From a virus: a DNA stretch of 45,317 bases. The stretch spans positions 1 through 45,317 of IMG/VR virus record IMGVR_UViG_3300049255_000231; one strand, given 5' to 3'. The notes beneath the pieces are model-generated. The model ran no database searches, was not told the DNA's origin, and saw nothing but the letters and a program-made list of their open reading frames with translations. The position numbers and the translations under genes are program-made. Shown here in pieces: positions 24,522 through 31,710 of this stretch; positions within the stretch are counted from its first letter, which is position 1, and each line of letters begins with the position of its first letter.

Positions 24522-25022
24522 ATGCTGAACCTGCTGAAATACGCCGAAGCCCGGCTGGGCGAGGCGTCGACCTTCAACGCCATCGCGATCGCTCTGGCGG
24601 CGCTTCACTACAATGTCGATCCCGGGCTTTTGCATACGCTCACCGTGTGGGGTGCGATGGTCGCGACGGTGCTCGGCGCGATCATTCCGGAGATCGGCAC
24701 GGGGCGCACGCCGCTCGGCGTCGCCTCCGACGCCTTTGCCGCCTTCGTGGCAGCGATCCGGGCAGCACCCCCGGGCACGTTTCCGACCGCGACGGCCGCC
24801 GGTACCGCGGATCCCACGCGGTCGACATCAGGATCGATGCCGCTGCGGATGGCGCTGTTCGGGGCCGCGACCGCCCTGCTGTTGCTGGCTCGCCGCAGCC
24901 TGCCGTTGCCGGCCTGGCTCATCCTGCTGGCCGCGGCCGTCTGTGCGGCGTTGATCGTTGCGATCCTGCGCAGCCACGCCCGCACCTTCCGTTCGGAAAG
25001 AGCGTCCGCCGCGCGGGCCTGA
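24522..25022 (+). CDS. Multi-pass membrane protein, candidate holin
   Basis: 166 residues with an AAGGAA ribosome site. Predicted membrane segments: residues 37-58 (HTLTVWGAMVATVLGAIIPE, with a weaker preceding stretch at 18-29), 106-124 (LRMALFGAATALLLLARR) and 127-150 (LPAWLILLAAAVCAALIVAI), with a basic C-terminus. A Pro/Thr/Ala linker separates the pairs. Position after the wHTH gene and before a lipoprotein suits a holin-like permeabiliser, but no family motif proves it. Confidence 0.62.
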   Translation: MLNLLKYAEARLGEASTFNAIAIALAALHYNVDPGLLHTLTVWGAMVATVLGAIIPEIGTGRTPLGVASDAFAAFVAAIRAAPPGTFPTATAAGTADPTRSTSGSMPLRMALFGAATALLLLARRSLPLPAWLILLAAAVCAALIVAILRSHARTFRSERASAARA

Positions 25023-25053
25023 CACCTATCCCTCCACAAAAAGGACTGAAATC

Positions 25054-25605
25054 ATGATCGTGACCACGCGCCGCCGCATCCTCGGCGGCACCTCTCTGCT
25101 TGCGCTCGCCGCCGTTGGCCTGATGGCCGGTTGCAGCAGCTCCGCCGCCACCACGCCGGCGCAGATCGTCGCCGACGCCGCCGGCCTCGTCTCCGCGCTG
25201 CAGTCGGATCTGCCGTTGATCGTGGCCGCTGACCCGAACCTGATGGATGCCCAGACCGAGGCCGCGGTGCAGATGGATCTCGCCAAGGCCCAGGCGCTTG
25301 CCGCGCAGGTTACGCCGCAGATGACCGCGACGCAGGGTGCCACGACGCTGAAGACCGTCGAAGCCTATATCAACGTGGCGCTGGAGGCAGCATCCGCGGT
25401 CGCCACTGCCGGCGCCGGCTCGCCGCTGGCCGCCTACGCGCTGCCGATCCAGGCGGCGATCGTGCTCGCCGGGGTGATCGAGGCCTGGATCAATGCCACG
25501 CTGGGCGCCGGCACGACCACGGCCAGCGCACGCGCGAAAGCGGTTGCGCCCGGAATGACGCCGGAGAAGGCCCGCGTCATCCTCGGCGTCAAGACGGTCG
25601 CGTGA
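25054..25605 (+). CDS. Phage-encoded lipoprotein
   Basis: 183 residues starting at the ATG after AAAAGGAC. The N-terminus MIVTTRRRILGGTSLLALAA, followed by a LMAGC lipobox with Cys at about residue 27, indicates a lipoprotein; the triple Arg before the hydrophobic core might also suit Tat export. The mature part is Ala-rich and helical with no known domain. Next to a holin candidate it could be an o-spanin-like or superinfection-exclusion protein. Overlaps the next gene by 4 bases. Confidence 0.75.
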   Translation: MIVTTRRRILGGTSLLALAAVGLMAGCSSSAATTPAQIVADAAGLVSALQSDLPLIVAADPNLMDAQTEAAVQMDLAKAQALAAQVTPQMTATQGATTLKTVEAYINVALEAASAVATAGAGSPLAAYALPIQAAIVLAGVIEAWINATLGAGTTTASARAKAVAPGMTPEKARVILGVKTVA

Positions 25606-26306
25606 ACCGTCGCCACGGCGCCATTCACACGCCGCGGCCGGACGGCATCGCCCGTTTGGCCGCGCGCATGGGGATGGCCGAGGCGCCGATTCCGAACTGG
25701 TTCGCGCGTTTCAGGGCCGACGGCGATCCGCTCGGCAACGACCAGTTCGGCGATTGCGCCGATGCCGCCGATTGCCAGCTGATCCGGCTATGGGGTGGCC
25801 GGGCCGATCGGGCGATGGCGCTGAGCCGGTATCAAATGAACACCGGGTTCGATCCGGCAACCGGGCAGCCCGATAACGGCACCGACACGTCGCAGGACAT
25901 GGCATCCTGGTGTGCCGCGCCGATCCTCGATCTCGATGGCCGGCCGCGGCCGATCTATTGGGCCTGGGTCGATCATGCCGATGAGACGGAGATCCGTGCC
26001 GCATTGGCGCGATTCCCCCTCGCCATCTCGGTCGGACTGCCGGCGGCGATCGCCGACGATCCCGACCGCTGGGGCGAGGACCCGCAGCCCGGCTGGACGC
26101 CCGATGAGGGTCACCGGATCGTTCTGGGCTTCATGAACGATTTCGTTCGCGCTGATGCGGCTCATGCTGCTCGCGGTCGACGTGCCGATCCCGCATCCGG
26201 CGACGGCGCCGGCGGAACTGCAGTGGTCGGGGCTCGATTACGCCGCGCTCGCGCGGGATCTGGCGACGCTGCGGGCATAGCATGCCGCGCCTGCTGCTGC
26301 AGCTGA
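25602..26306 (+). CDS. Papain-like Cys/His protein, probably frameshifted at its 3' end
   Basis: GTG-started frame of 234 codons. Conserved-looking parts: DPLGNDQFGDCADAADCQLI with candidate nucleophile Cys52, RYQMNTGFDPATGQPDNGTD, and DEGHRIVLGF with candidate His171. This is the arrangement of a papain-like fold family found in phages and bacteria. After about residue 185 the frame becomes Arg/Ala-rich junk (AAHAARGRRADPASGDGAGG), while a conserved C-terminus continues in the +1 frame (26155-26280). So the protein is truncated or disrupted. It could be a lysis enzyme remnant; no other endolysin is seen. Confidence 0.62.
   Translation: MNRRHGAIHTPRPDGIARLAARMGMAEAPIPNWFARFRADGDPLGNDQFGDCADAADCQLIRLWGGRADRAMALSRYQMNTGFDPATGQPDNGTDTSQDMASWCAAPILDLDGRPRPIYWAWVDHADETEIRAALARFPLAISVGLPAAIADDPDRWGEDPQPGWTPDEGHRIVLGFMNDFVRADAAHAARGRRADPASGDGAGGTAVVGARLRRARAGSGDAAGIACRACCCS
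26155..26280 (+). pseudogene. Detached C-terminal fragment of the Cys/His protein
   Basis: In the +1 frame relative to the upstream gene, an ATG at 26155 opens MRLMLLAVDVPIPHPATAPA, then ELQWSGLDYAALARDLATLRA and a stop. This reads like the natural end of a protein of the upstream type, implying a deletion or single-base indel near 26140-26160. A separate 41-residue gene is the alternative. Confidence 0.45.
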
Positions 26307-26413
26307 TCCTCTGCCTGTCGCCTGTGGTGTTCACGGCGCCGGCGGGACGGCCGCATCGATGCCTGCTGCGCGGGCTGATGCTGCAGTCGCGTGGCGGCCG
26401 GGCGCCGCCGTAA
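26282..26413 (+). CDS. Small secreted-type peptide (43 aa)
   Basis: ATG at 26282, one base after the previous stop. Product MPRLLLQLILCLSPVVFTAP followed by a basic tail (RPHRCLLRGLMLQSRGGRAPP in relatives' style, ending at TAA 26411). The first 20 residues look like a signal peptide or membrane anchor. Last ORF before the terminator. It may be a small o-spanin-like or lysis peptide; low certainty. Confidence 0.42.
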   Translation: MPRLLLQLILCLSPVVFTAPAGRPHRCLLRGLMLQSRGGRAPP

Positions 26414-26439
26414 AGATCGATCGTTATCTGTGATCAGAA

Positions 26440-26472
26440 GCCGCCGGCCCTTCGGGGTCGGCGGCTTTTTTT
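26440..26472 (+). terminator. Rho-independent terminator of the late operon
   Basis: An 11-bp stem (GCCGCCGGCCC pairing with GGGTCGGCGGC, one G-T wobble) with a TTCG tetraloop, followed by seven T. It marks the end of rightward late transcription that begins before the left edge of the window. In the other direction the hairpin is not followed by a T run. Confidence 0.93.
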
Positions 26473-26586
26473 GTTTGGACCAACCCATTCATCTCGTCCT
26501 TTTTGAATGTTCCCGCCCCCGAAACCCACGATGTACGCTCTCGATCCTCCAACCGTTGGGCACGGTGCCGTCATGGCTCGAATAAT

Positions 26587-27042
26587 TTAAATGCTCGCCG
26601 TTCGGTCCGGAGAGGCGCCAGACGAGCGGCCAGGAGCCGCGTTGCAAGACTGCCGCTCGATGGCCGCTTCTCTGTCCGCGGCGGACAGGCTCATGTCCGC
26701 GGTGATCCTCTGCGCGACGTAGACTGCTCGCCCCTTCGAGCGCTGGATCACAGTGGTAATGGTGGTGCTCGATTTTCCAAATTTCCGCGCGATCGCCGAT
26801 TTTCTCTCGCCGCGCCGGAAAAGCCTCACGATTTCGGCGCACTGGCGCCGGTACGCAGTGCGCCGCTCAGCTTCTTCTGCCGCCGCTTCGCGGTTTCGCA
26901 TCTGTGCAACGCGTTCGACGGCGAGCGCATCTCTCAGAACCCGCCATACGTCGCTGCGCGCTGCGATGGCGGTTGCCGCGACCGCTTTGGCCGCTTCGTA
27001 AGCCTCGCGCGCTACCCGAACGGCATCGATCATCTCACTCAT
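26587..27042 (-). CDS. HTH DNA-binding protein of the accessory region
   Basis: 151 residues. The N-terminal half is a long Ala/Arg/Glu helix (ALAVERVAQMRNREAAAEEA). Residues 80-115 contain EIVRLFRRGERKSAIARKFG and KSSTTITTVIQRS, a helix-turn-helix of the resolvase/sigma-like type. It is the last leftward gene before the late terminator, beyond the attP-like site, so it would lie at the far end of an integrated prophage and might be expressed in lysogens. Function unknown. Confidence 0.68.
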   Translation of the reverse strand: MSEMIDAVRVAREAYEAAKAVAATAIAARSDVWRVLRDALAVERVAQMRNREAAAEEAERRTAYRRQCAEIVRLFRRGERKSAIARKFGKSSTTITTVIQRSKGRAVYVAQRITADMSLSAADREAAIERQSCNAAPGRSSGASPDRTASI

Positions 27043-27103
27043 TTTGGCTTCCCTTCTCTGCCCACTGATGCCTGATCACTGGCGACCGCTTTCCGCAACG
27101 ACC

Positions 27104-27312
27104 GTGAGCCAGTGCCTCTATAACCCATTGATCCTGTGTGGTGCCGCCGGCGGCGGAAACTGGCTCGCGGCGTTGAAATCATTGGCCAATGACCGGAATC
27201 ATAATCCCTTGGTCGGTGGTTCAAATCCGCCCGCCGCTACCATCTTCTCAAGCACTTACCAGCCAGCGGCGGACGCGTTAGCCACTTTTGGCGCCAGGCG
27301 TGAGCCAGTTTC
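27104..27312. repeat. Repeated GTGAGCCAGT(TTC) sites flanking attP (candidate integrase arm sites)
   Basis: Three copies surround the tRNA-like core: GTGAGCCAGT at 27104-27113 (+), GCGAGCCAGTTTC at 27156-27168 on the minus strand, and GTGAGCCAGTTTC at 27300-27312 (+). Two lie on one side of the core and one on the other, which is the layout of arm-type sites bound by the N-terminal domain of tyrosine integrases. This 270-base gap between genes holds nothing else I can recognise. Confidence 0.55.
27195..27242 (+). other. attP core: 3' half of a tRNA-Met (CAT) gene
   Basis: The 48 bases match the 3' part of a tRNA: anticodon loop with T33 and CAT at 27200-27202, 3' anticodon strand, a 5-base variable loop, T-stem GGTGG, loop TTCAAAT, T-stem CCGCC, acceptor strand CGCCGCT, discriminator A, and CCA. 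The 5' anticodon stem breaks down upstream of 27195 and no D-arm or 5' acceptor is present, so it is not a tRNA gene. Such 3' tRNA halves are the usual core where tyrosine integrases recombine and restore the host tRNA. Integrase lies about 0.8 kb away. Confidence 0.85.
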
Positions 27313-27314
27313 GG

Positions 27315-27545
27315 TCACGCTGTGTTCTTCGGCAACGGCATCCCGCCCTCGGGCACGAGAAATCCGGCGCCGCCACAAGTCCGACAGATGGCTCCCGTCG
27401 AGATGCCACCGTCACCGGCGCAAGCCGGGCAGCGTGGACAGCCGGTGGCAATCGCTGCCTCGGTGCGTTGTCGAGCGAGCGCCAGGGCTGTTTCGCGGCT
27501 GCCGCCGTTCCAGGCCTTGCGCGGTGGCCGCTGCCCGGAGGTCAT
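27315..27545 (-). CDS. Small zinc-finger-like protein
   Basis: 76 residues from the ATG overlapping the stop of the upstream gene (ATGA). Contains CPRCPACAGDGG and then CRTCGGAGF, two Cys pairs with Gly-rich spacers like DnaJ-type zinc ribbons. The N-terminal part is a charged helix (SRETALALARQRTEAA). The nearest gene to attP on the integrase side. Probably a small zinc-binding phage accessory protein; role unknown. Confidence 0.65.
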   Translation of the reverse strand: MTSGQRPPRKAWNGGSRETALALARQRTEAAIATGCPRCPACAGDGGISTGAICRTCGGAGFLVPEGGMPLPKNTA

Positions 27546-27778
27546 GCTTCCTCCGAGGCCGCGTCGAACCCTTCCTCGACGATCTGGCGCTGACGTTCCA
27601 CGGCGATCGCCGCCAGCGGCGCGAGGCCGGCCTGCGGATCGGCGCAGGCGCTGCACAGATCCGCCTCGATCCAATGGCACGGCGCGCCGGTGCGCGCGAT
27701 GCAGCATGAGCAGTCATTCTCGGTGCAACCGCATTCGCGGCAGGCGCGCTGCTGGGAGGCCGGCTTCGCGCAGCGCAT
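27542..27778 (-). CDS. Small Cys-rich zinc-binding protein
   Basis: 78 residues. The core CRECGCTENDCSCC, followed by ARTGAPCHWIEADLCSAC, is a pattern I know from many small phage proteins (Cys-rich domain with PCHW-E--LCSAC). The C-terminus APLAAIAVERQRQIVEEGFD is helical. Upstream the same frame stays open without a start, and a second frame (APIDDPRVRNLPIEDALREAG) also looks coding at 27755-27830, so the 5' end may be damaged or the start is uncertain. Confidence 0.62.
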   Translation of the reverse strand: MRCAKPASQQRACRECGCTENDCSCCIARTGAPCHWIEADLCSACADPQAGLAPLAAIAVERQRQIVEEGFDAASEEA

Positions 27779-28074
27779 CCTCGATCGGCAGGTTGCGTAC
27801 GCGAGGATCGTCGATCGGTGCCTGACATAAAACGAGAGTGCCGCGAGGACGCGCGGCGGATCGCTGGCCTCGTCATAGATGACGTTGCAGCCGATCCGTT
27901 TGTTGGTGACCTGGACGAAAGGTGGGGCCGGCCGCCGTCAAGCCGCAGCCGCTGCAATGTCCGCACGGAGACGGCCAGAAGCGTAGCGGCTTCTCTTTCC
28001 CGCAACACCAGCTTGTCGTCCGCCAACGTCCGGTAATCTCCGGCAATGTCCGGTCGGTCATCCGGCATCGTCAT
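27779..28074 (-). pseudogene. MerR/excisionase-like HTH gene, apparently frameshifted
   Basis: ATG at 28074 overlaps the integrase 3' end. The first 52 residues (LREREAATLLAVSVRTLQRL) form a winged-helix/MerR-type HTH as in phage excisionases. After RLRLDGGRP the frame loses sense, while the +1-shifted frame reads PFVQVTNKRIGCNVIYDEAS, the expected continuation (family members read LDGGGPPFVQ). The shift lies near 27918-27925. The shifted frame then runs on toward the downstream zinc-protein frame. A sequencing indel would give the same picture. Confidence 0.5.
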
Positions 28075-29188
28075 CCTCCCGTCTGCTCAACCGCACCATC
28101 AGACCCTTGGCGAGTCCCTTCTGATCGGCTGCCGCCCGATACCGTGCCCGCACCCGCGGGTCGGTGTGCGGCACGATCGCATCGAGCTCGGCGTCGGTGG
28201 CGCCGCGCTCAGCCGCCCAGGCCATGAACCCTTTGCGGAGCCCGTGAAACGACAGGCCGGCGAGCCCGGCCTCGGCGACCGCCGCAGCGAACCGGTGATT
28301 GAAGTGGTCGATCCGCCAGGGCCGGCCGTCGGCCCGCGTCAGCAGCGTCACCGCGGCCGAGGCCGGGGCAGCATCCAGGATGCGGGTCAGCTCGGGATGC
28401 TCCATTACCATGCGCCGGGCGGCCGAGGACCGGCTGGTCTTGGCGGGCACGACCTCGATCCAGCCGCCGGCGCGTGCCGTGCGCGTCATGGCAAGGCAAT
28501 CGCCCTTGCGCTGCCCGGTATACCAGCCCAGGGCGGCGGCACGTTTCAGCGGCTCCTCGATCGCCTCGCAGGCCATGAATTTGTCGAAGTCCGCCCGCGT
28601 CCAGGTTTTGAAGCCCTCGCCCTCGCTCGGAAGACGGCGGGGACGCTCAGCTGGATTGTCTGATCGCCATCCCAGCGATCCGCGGGCATAATTCATCAAG
28701 ATCGACAGCACCGCGATCATCCGGTTCGCCTGGCGCACGTTGCCAACGATACGCGTTTCACCGGGCTTTGCGGGATCTGGCGTTTGACGGGTTGCGTAAC
28801 GGTCCCGCAGCTTCCGAACATGGTGTGCCTGAAGCGTAACCGCCGACAGATGCCCGTGTGCTTTCTCCAATGGTCCAAGCGCCTTCTCGTAGTCGCGCTT
28901 TGTTGCGGGCTTGAGCCATTGAAAATCGACTGATTTGCGATAACGCGCGATCAAATCAGACAGGCTTTTTGGCGCGACAGTTTGCTCCTCGCCGGCGGCG
29001 ATCGCCGCGGTCTCCCCGGCTTCGAATGCGGCATGCGCCAGGTTCCACGCCGTCGCCAGCGCCGTCGCATCACCCGGGTCCACCGGACGTCCGGCCGCAT
29101 CCAGCAGGCGGCAATTGGTCCCCGCGCGCCGGTAATAGGCGACATGCCCGTGCCGCGCGCGATAGATGTGCAGATATTTAAGCCGCAC
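28058..29188 (-). CDS. int: Tyrosine recombinase / integrase
   Basis: Catalyses site-specific recombination between attP and a host tRNA. I choose the GTG at 29188 (GTGCGGCTTAAA) because it gives MRLKYLHIYRARHGH, the usual start of this integrase group, and overlaps the excisionase stop. The 376-residue product has an N-terminal arm-binding domain, a core-binding domain (residues about 75-170), and a catalytic domain with TGQRKGD (Arg about 223), a KTSR lysine region, HGLRKG (His-x-x-Arg about 310-313), a further His in VPHTDP, and the nucleophile Tyr about 349 in RARYRAAADQ. All six catalytic positions appear present. Its 3' end faces attP. Confidence 0.92.
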   Translation of the reverse strand: MRLKYLHIYRARHGHVAYYRRAGTNCRLLDAAGRPVDPGDATALATAWNLAHAAFEAGETAAIAAGEEQTVAPKSLSDLIARYRKSVDFQWLKPATKRDYEKALGPLEKAHGHLSAVTLQAHHVRKLRDRYATRQTPDPAKPGETRIVGNVRQANRMIAVLSILMNYARGSLGWRSDNPAERPRRLPSEGEGFKTWTRADFDKFMACEAIEEPLKRAAALGWYTGQRKGDCLAMTRTARAGGWIEVVPAKTSRSSAARRMVMEHPELTRILDAAPASAAVTLLTRADGRPWRIDHFNHRFAAAVAEAGLAGLSFHGLRKGFMAWAAERGATDAELDAIVPHTDPRVRARYRAAADQKGLAKGLMVRLSRREDDDAG

Positions 29189-29462
29189 GGCCGTCACCGA
29201 ATTCACGATCCCAGTCGCTTGGCGCATCCGCATCAGATGCCGCTTCAGCGCGAGCGTTGGGCCGGCCGGCCTTCGCGTCAAGCCAACGGTCGAGATCTTC
29301 CTTCAGCCACACCACGCGCCCGGGCGAGATCCGCACCGGCGCCGGAAACCGTCCGGCAACCAGCTCGGCGCGCAGCAGGCTGGGTGAAATGCCCAGATAC
29401 GAGGCGGCCAGTTCGATCCGCATCCCACGCGGCCAGTCCGGCAGGACCACGGGATCAGTCAT
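29178..29462 (-). CDS. AlpA/excisionase-type HTH protein
   Basis: 94 residues from ATG 29462. The segment MRIELAASYLGISPSLLRAE followed by FPAPVRISPGRVVWLKEDLD is the winged-helix pattern of AlpA/Xis proteins. It overlaps the integrase start, so it is coupled to integrase and likely sets the direction of recombination. The C-terminal tail (residues 65-94) is acidic and unconserved. Confidence 0.85.
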   Translation of the reverse strand: MTDPVVLPDWPRGMRIELAASYLGISPSLLRAELVAGRFPAPVRISPGRVVWLKEDLDRWLDAKAGRPNARAEAASDADAPSDWDREFGDGRAA

Positions 29463-29817
29463 TGGCGAGCTCCAGCAACACCGTACGGTGACAGGGCCGG
29501 TCCAGCGCACACCAGCAGGCAAGGTTATGTCCGCGCAGCTCGGCGCGGGCACGCGCCATCAGCGCCATCCCGGCAGGATCAGCGAGTGCCCAGCATCGAA
29601 ACATCGCAACGAGCTGCTCTGGCGCATCGGTGGTGTCTTCGCTGGTGATGACGACGATCGCCCCTTCGTCCCGTTTGAGGCGGAACGGATTGCCGAATGG
29701 TGACGCGCGATCGACGCGGCGCGCCGGCAATCCGTTGGTTGCGTAACTGAGCTGATGCAGCCGAAACCCCCGCGCCCGCGACAGCTGCAGGCCGACAGGG
29801 CGCACGAGGGTGCTCAT
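29455..29817 (-). CDS. DUF4326 protein
   Basis: 120 residues. Diagnostic patterns: GLPARRVDRASPFGNPF and, at the C-terminus, LRGHNLACWCALDRPCHRTV with Cys pairs (CWC...CH). DUF4326 is widespread in phages and mobile elements; its role is not established, though the conserved Asn/Cys/His positions suggest a nucleotide- or nucleoside-related enzyme fold. Overlaps both neighbours by a few bases in the leftward operon. Confidence 0.85.
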   Translation of the reverse strand: MSTLVRPVGLQLSRARGFRLHQLSYATNGLPARRVDRASPFGNPFRLKRDEGAIVVITSEDTTDAPEQLVAMFRCWALADPAGMALMARARAELRGHNLACWCALDRPCHRTVLLELAND

Positions 29818-30077
29818 AGCGGATCGATCCCGATCCTGTCAGCCACGCGGATCCAGCGCCTGATGGCCGCCTGCGTTGTCAGGCCATCGACGTCACGGCG
29901 CAGCTGGTCGACGTCCTCGCCGAAAAATCCCGGCGCCATGATCCATTGTCGCAGATAGGCCCGCATCGCTGCGATCTGCGCCGGCGTCATTTCCTCATCG
30001 AGAAGATAGGCGCGCACCGCCGGACGCAGCACGCCGGAGGTTTCGTTCATCCAGTAGCCCGGGATGACGTCAGCCAT
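29814..30077 (-). CDS. Small conserved phage protein of unknown function
   Basis: 87 residues, mostly helical: MTPAQIAAMRAYLRQWIMAP and GEDVDQLRRDVDGLTTQ. Similar short helical proteins occur next to DUF4326 genes in alphaproteobacterial phages. Overlaps the DUF4326 start by ATGA. No motif indicates function. Confidence 0.68.
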   Translation of the reverse strand: MADVIPGYWMNETSGVLRPAVRAYLLDEEMTPAQIAAMRAYLRQWIMAPGFFGEDVDQLRRDVDGLTTQAAIRRWIRVADRIGIDPL

Positions 30078-30252
30078 CTGCGGATCCTCCGCGCAAATGT
30101 GAAACCGCAGCCCCCGGCGGACAGCTCAGGCGCTTCCGCCTGCCAGGGCTGCGGTTCCGGACCGTGCTGTACTCACGGCCAGACGCTGCGCACCGAATAA
30201 ACGCAGCGTTTTCGGTTGAACGAATTGGGCAAACCAGCGTTCTCTCGCTCAT
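30070..30252 (-). CDS. Possible 60-aa basic protein (weak)
   Basis: ATG at 30252 overlaps the stop of the membrane microprotein (ATGA) and the frame ends just inside the start of the next gene, giving continuous coupling. The product is Arg/Ser-rich (NRSPGRRKRLSCPPG) and does not look like a known fold. Kept because the spacing is right; it may be non-coding. Confidence 0.35.
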   Translation of the reverse strand: MSERTLVCPIRSTENAAFIRCAASGREYSTVRNRSPGRRKRLSCPPGAAVSHLRGGSADG

Positions 30253-30332
30253 GTCAGCCACCACACGAGCCAGAGCGTGCCCCAGAACAGGATCGCGAGG
30301 GTCACGGAACTGAGCCAGGCGCGTCCGCTCAT
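30249..30332 (-). CDS. 27-aa single-helix membrane microprotein
   Basis: ATG overlaps the stop of the upstream gene and its stop overlaps the next ATG (ATGA on both sides). The peptide MSGRAWLSSVTLAILFWGTL followed by WLVWWLT is a short positive start plus one Trp-rich transmembrane helix. Too short for usual gene callers. Trp-rich ends are common at membrane interfaces. Function unknown; could be a regulator or toxin-like peptide. Confidence 0.6.
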   Translation of the reverse strand: MSGRAWLSSVTLAILFWGTLWLVWWLT

Positions 30333-30571
30333 TGGCCGTCCTCCTCGATCGTGCGATCGGCGAGCGGCCCTTCCGTATCCAGAATGATCAGATATGCGTC
30401 ATTAAGGTGATCGTAGACGCGTTGTTCCGATAGACGAACAGACTTCGCCACCGCACCCACCGTCGTTTGCCACTTGCCGGTGACACGGCCATTCTTCAGA
30501 CACTGCCGGCGAACCTGCAGAAGGATGCGACGATATTCGTCAAGGATCGTGGGGTCCGAAAGATCGAGCAT
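30329..30571 (-). CDS. Small HTH-type protein
   Basis: 80 residues from ATG 30571, chosen because GAGGA sits 6 bases upstream. The core TTVGAVAKSVRLSEQRVYDH resembles a helix-turn-helix, preceded by a helix (DEYRRILLQVRRQCLKNGRV). Probably a small DNA-binding or phage regulatory protein. It ends overlapping the membrane microprotein start. Confidence 0.68.
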   Translation of the reverse strand: MLDLSDPTILDEYRRILLQVRRQCLKNGRVTGKWQTTVGAVAKSVRLSEQRVYDHLNDAYLIILDTEGPLADRTIEEDGQ

Positions 30572-30603
30572 CGTGCGTCCTCGTCCGTGATTGATCCGTT
30601 CGT

Positions 30604-30711
30604 TCACAGTGAGCAAGGCCCGTGTGCCGGCGGCTCGCTGACCCCGAATGCGTAGACGTGCAAACCGCACCCTTCGCAATAAAACGCGCACGTCCCATCG
30701 TTGACATCGGC
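30604..30711 (-). pseudogene. Zinc-ribbon ORF lacking a start codon
   Basis: Immediately after the DUF5131 stop, in the same frame, 35 codons read TCAFYCEGCGLHVYAFG and VSEPPAHGPCSL before a TGA. Cys pattern and composition look like small phage zinc-ribbon proteins, but no ATG, GTG or TTG opens the frame. An ATG TCA ACG ATG lies in another frame. Either a start-region frameshift has occurred, or the segment is read through from DUF5131. Confidence 0.35.
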
Positions 30712-31704
30712 TCAGGCGTTCTGCGCCAGGACGCGTCCGACCGCCGGCGCAATATCGAGCGCTGCCGGAAACGCCCGATATTCCCACTCGTCCAGCCTCG
30801 CCCCGGCCGCGTGCTTGCCAACGCGTACAAATCGCTGGCCGCGGACATGATCAGGGTTGACGTCGTCGTCGATCGGCATGCCGTACAAGCCAATCGCGCA
30901 CTGACGCCGATGATCGCACGACCATTCAGCGATCGGTGCCCAGTCGCCCCACTGCTTGAAAAAGAACGGCACGCCCGCAGCGGCGCATTGACGCCGCAAT
31001 TGCCGAAACCATTCCGGATGCGCCGGACGCGCACCGTTGCCGCTCTCGCCGCCGGCGATCACCCAGTCGACCCGCGGCATCCCGCTGACCGCACCGGTCT
31101 CGGGATCGAACCGGCGGCCGGTCAGGCAACCTTCCCAATGGCTATCGCCATCGATCAGCCTGGGCCGCGCCCGTAACCGGTTCAGATCGATCGGACCAAG
31201 CAACGGCTCGCAGGACAGGAAACGATGCTTCGCCGGCGTGCCGCACAGGATGGGGATGCGCCGTGCCGCCTCCTCCTGGTTTTCCGCGGTGACGCCGAGC
31301 CAGACATTCGTCCATCCGCTGCCCCACACGCGCGGCAGCATCTTCTCCATGTTCTGCGGGCGTTTCGTCAGCAGCAGCCAATCAAGATGCCGGCATTGAA
31401 AGATCAGGTCCCACAGATCGAGGCGCCACTGCGCGTCGATCTGATTGTCGAACACATCGGCAAGCGATGCACAGAAGACCCGCTTGCGGATGCCGGACTC
31501 CCTGGCCACCCGATTCCATTTGATCGGCAGCTGCCAGTTTTCGACGCTGCTGCGCCGGCGCTCGCCACGCCACAGCTCCGGCGATCCGGTGCGTTTCGCC
31601 AACGCTTCGGCATAGCAATGATCGCAACCGCAGCTCACCTTTTCGCAGCCGATCCACGGGTTGAAAGTGCAGTCGCACCACTCGATCTTGCTGTTCTCGC
31701 CCAT
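30712..31704 (-). CDS. DUF5131 / phage Gp37-Gp68 family protein
   Basis: 330 residues. The start KIEWCDCTFNPWIGC, then CGCDHCYAE, is the family hallmark; Cys20, Cys27 and Cys30 form a C-x6-C-x2-C set reminiscent of a radical SAM/Fe-S site. Further family motifs: FCASLADVFDNQ, LLTKRPQNMEKMLP, VWLGVTAENQEEAA, HRFLSCEPLLGPIDL and GGESGNGARP. Widespread on phages and plasmids; the reaction is not established. Separate transcription is unlikely: it sits 6 bases from the gene upstream. Confidence 0.9.
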   Translation of the reverse strand: MGENSKIEWCDCTFNPWIGCEKVSCGCDHCYAEALAKRTGSPELWRGERRRSSVENWQLPIKWNRVARESGIRKRVFCASLADVFDNQIDAQWRLDLWDLIFQCRHLDWLLLTKRPQNMEKMLPRVWGSGWTNVWLGVTAENQEEAARRIPILCGTPAKHRFLSCEPLLGPIDLNRLRARPRLIDGDSHWEGCLTGRRFDPETGAVSGMPRVDWVIAGGESGNGARPAHPEWFRQLRRQCAAAGVPFFFKQWGDWAPIAEWSCDHRRQCAIGLYGMPIDDDVNPDHVRGQRFVRVGKHAAGARLDEWEYRAFPAALDIAPAVGRVLAQNA

Positions 31705-31710
31705 CGCTTT

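Noticed and set aside
26281-26586. Additional genes between the late terminator and the leftward HTH gene
   Set aside because: The 114 bases after the terminator have no ORF with a start and no recognisable motif.
27195-27242. A complete tRNA-Met gene
   Set aside because: Only the anticodon loop to CCA is present; the D-arm and 5' acceptor strand are missing and the anticodon stem is mismatched upstream, so it is an attachment site.
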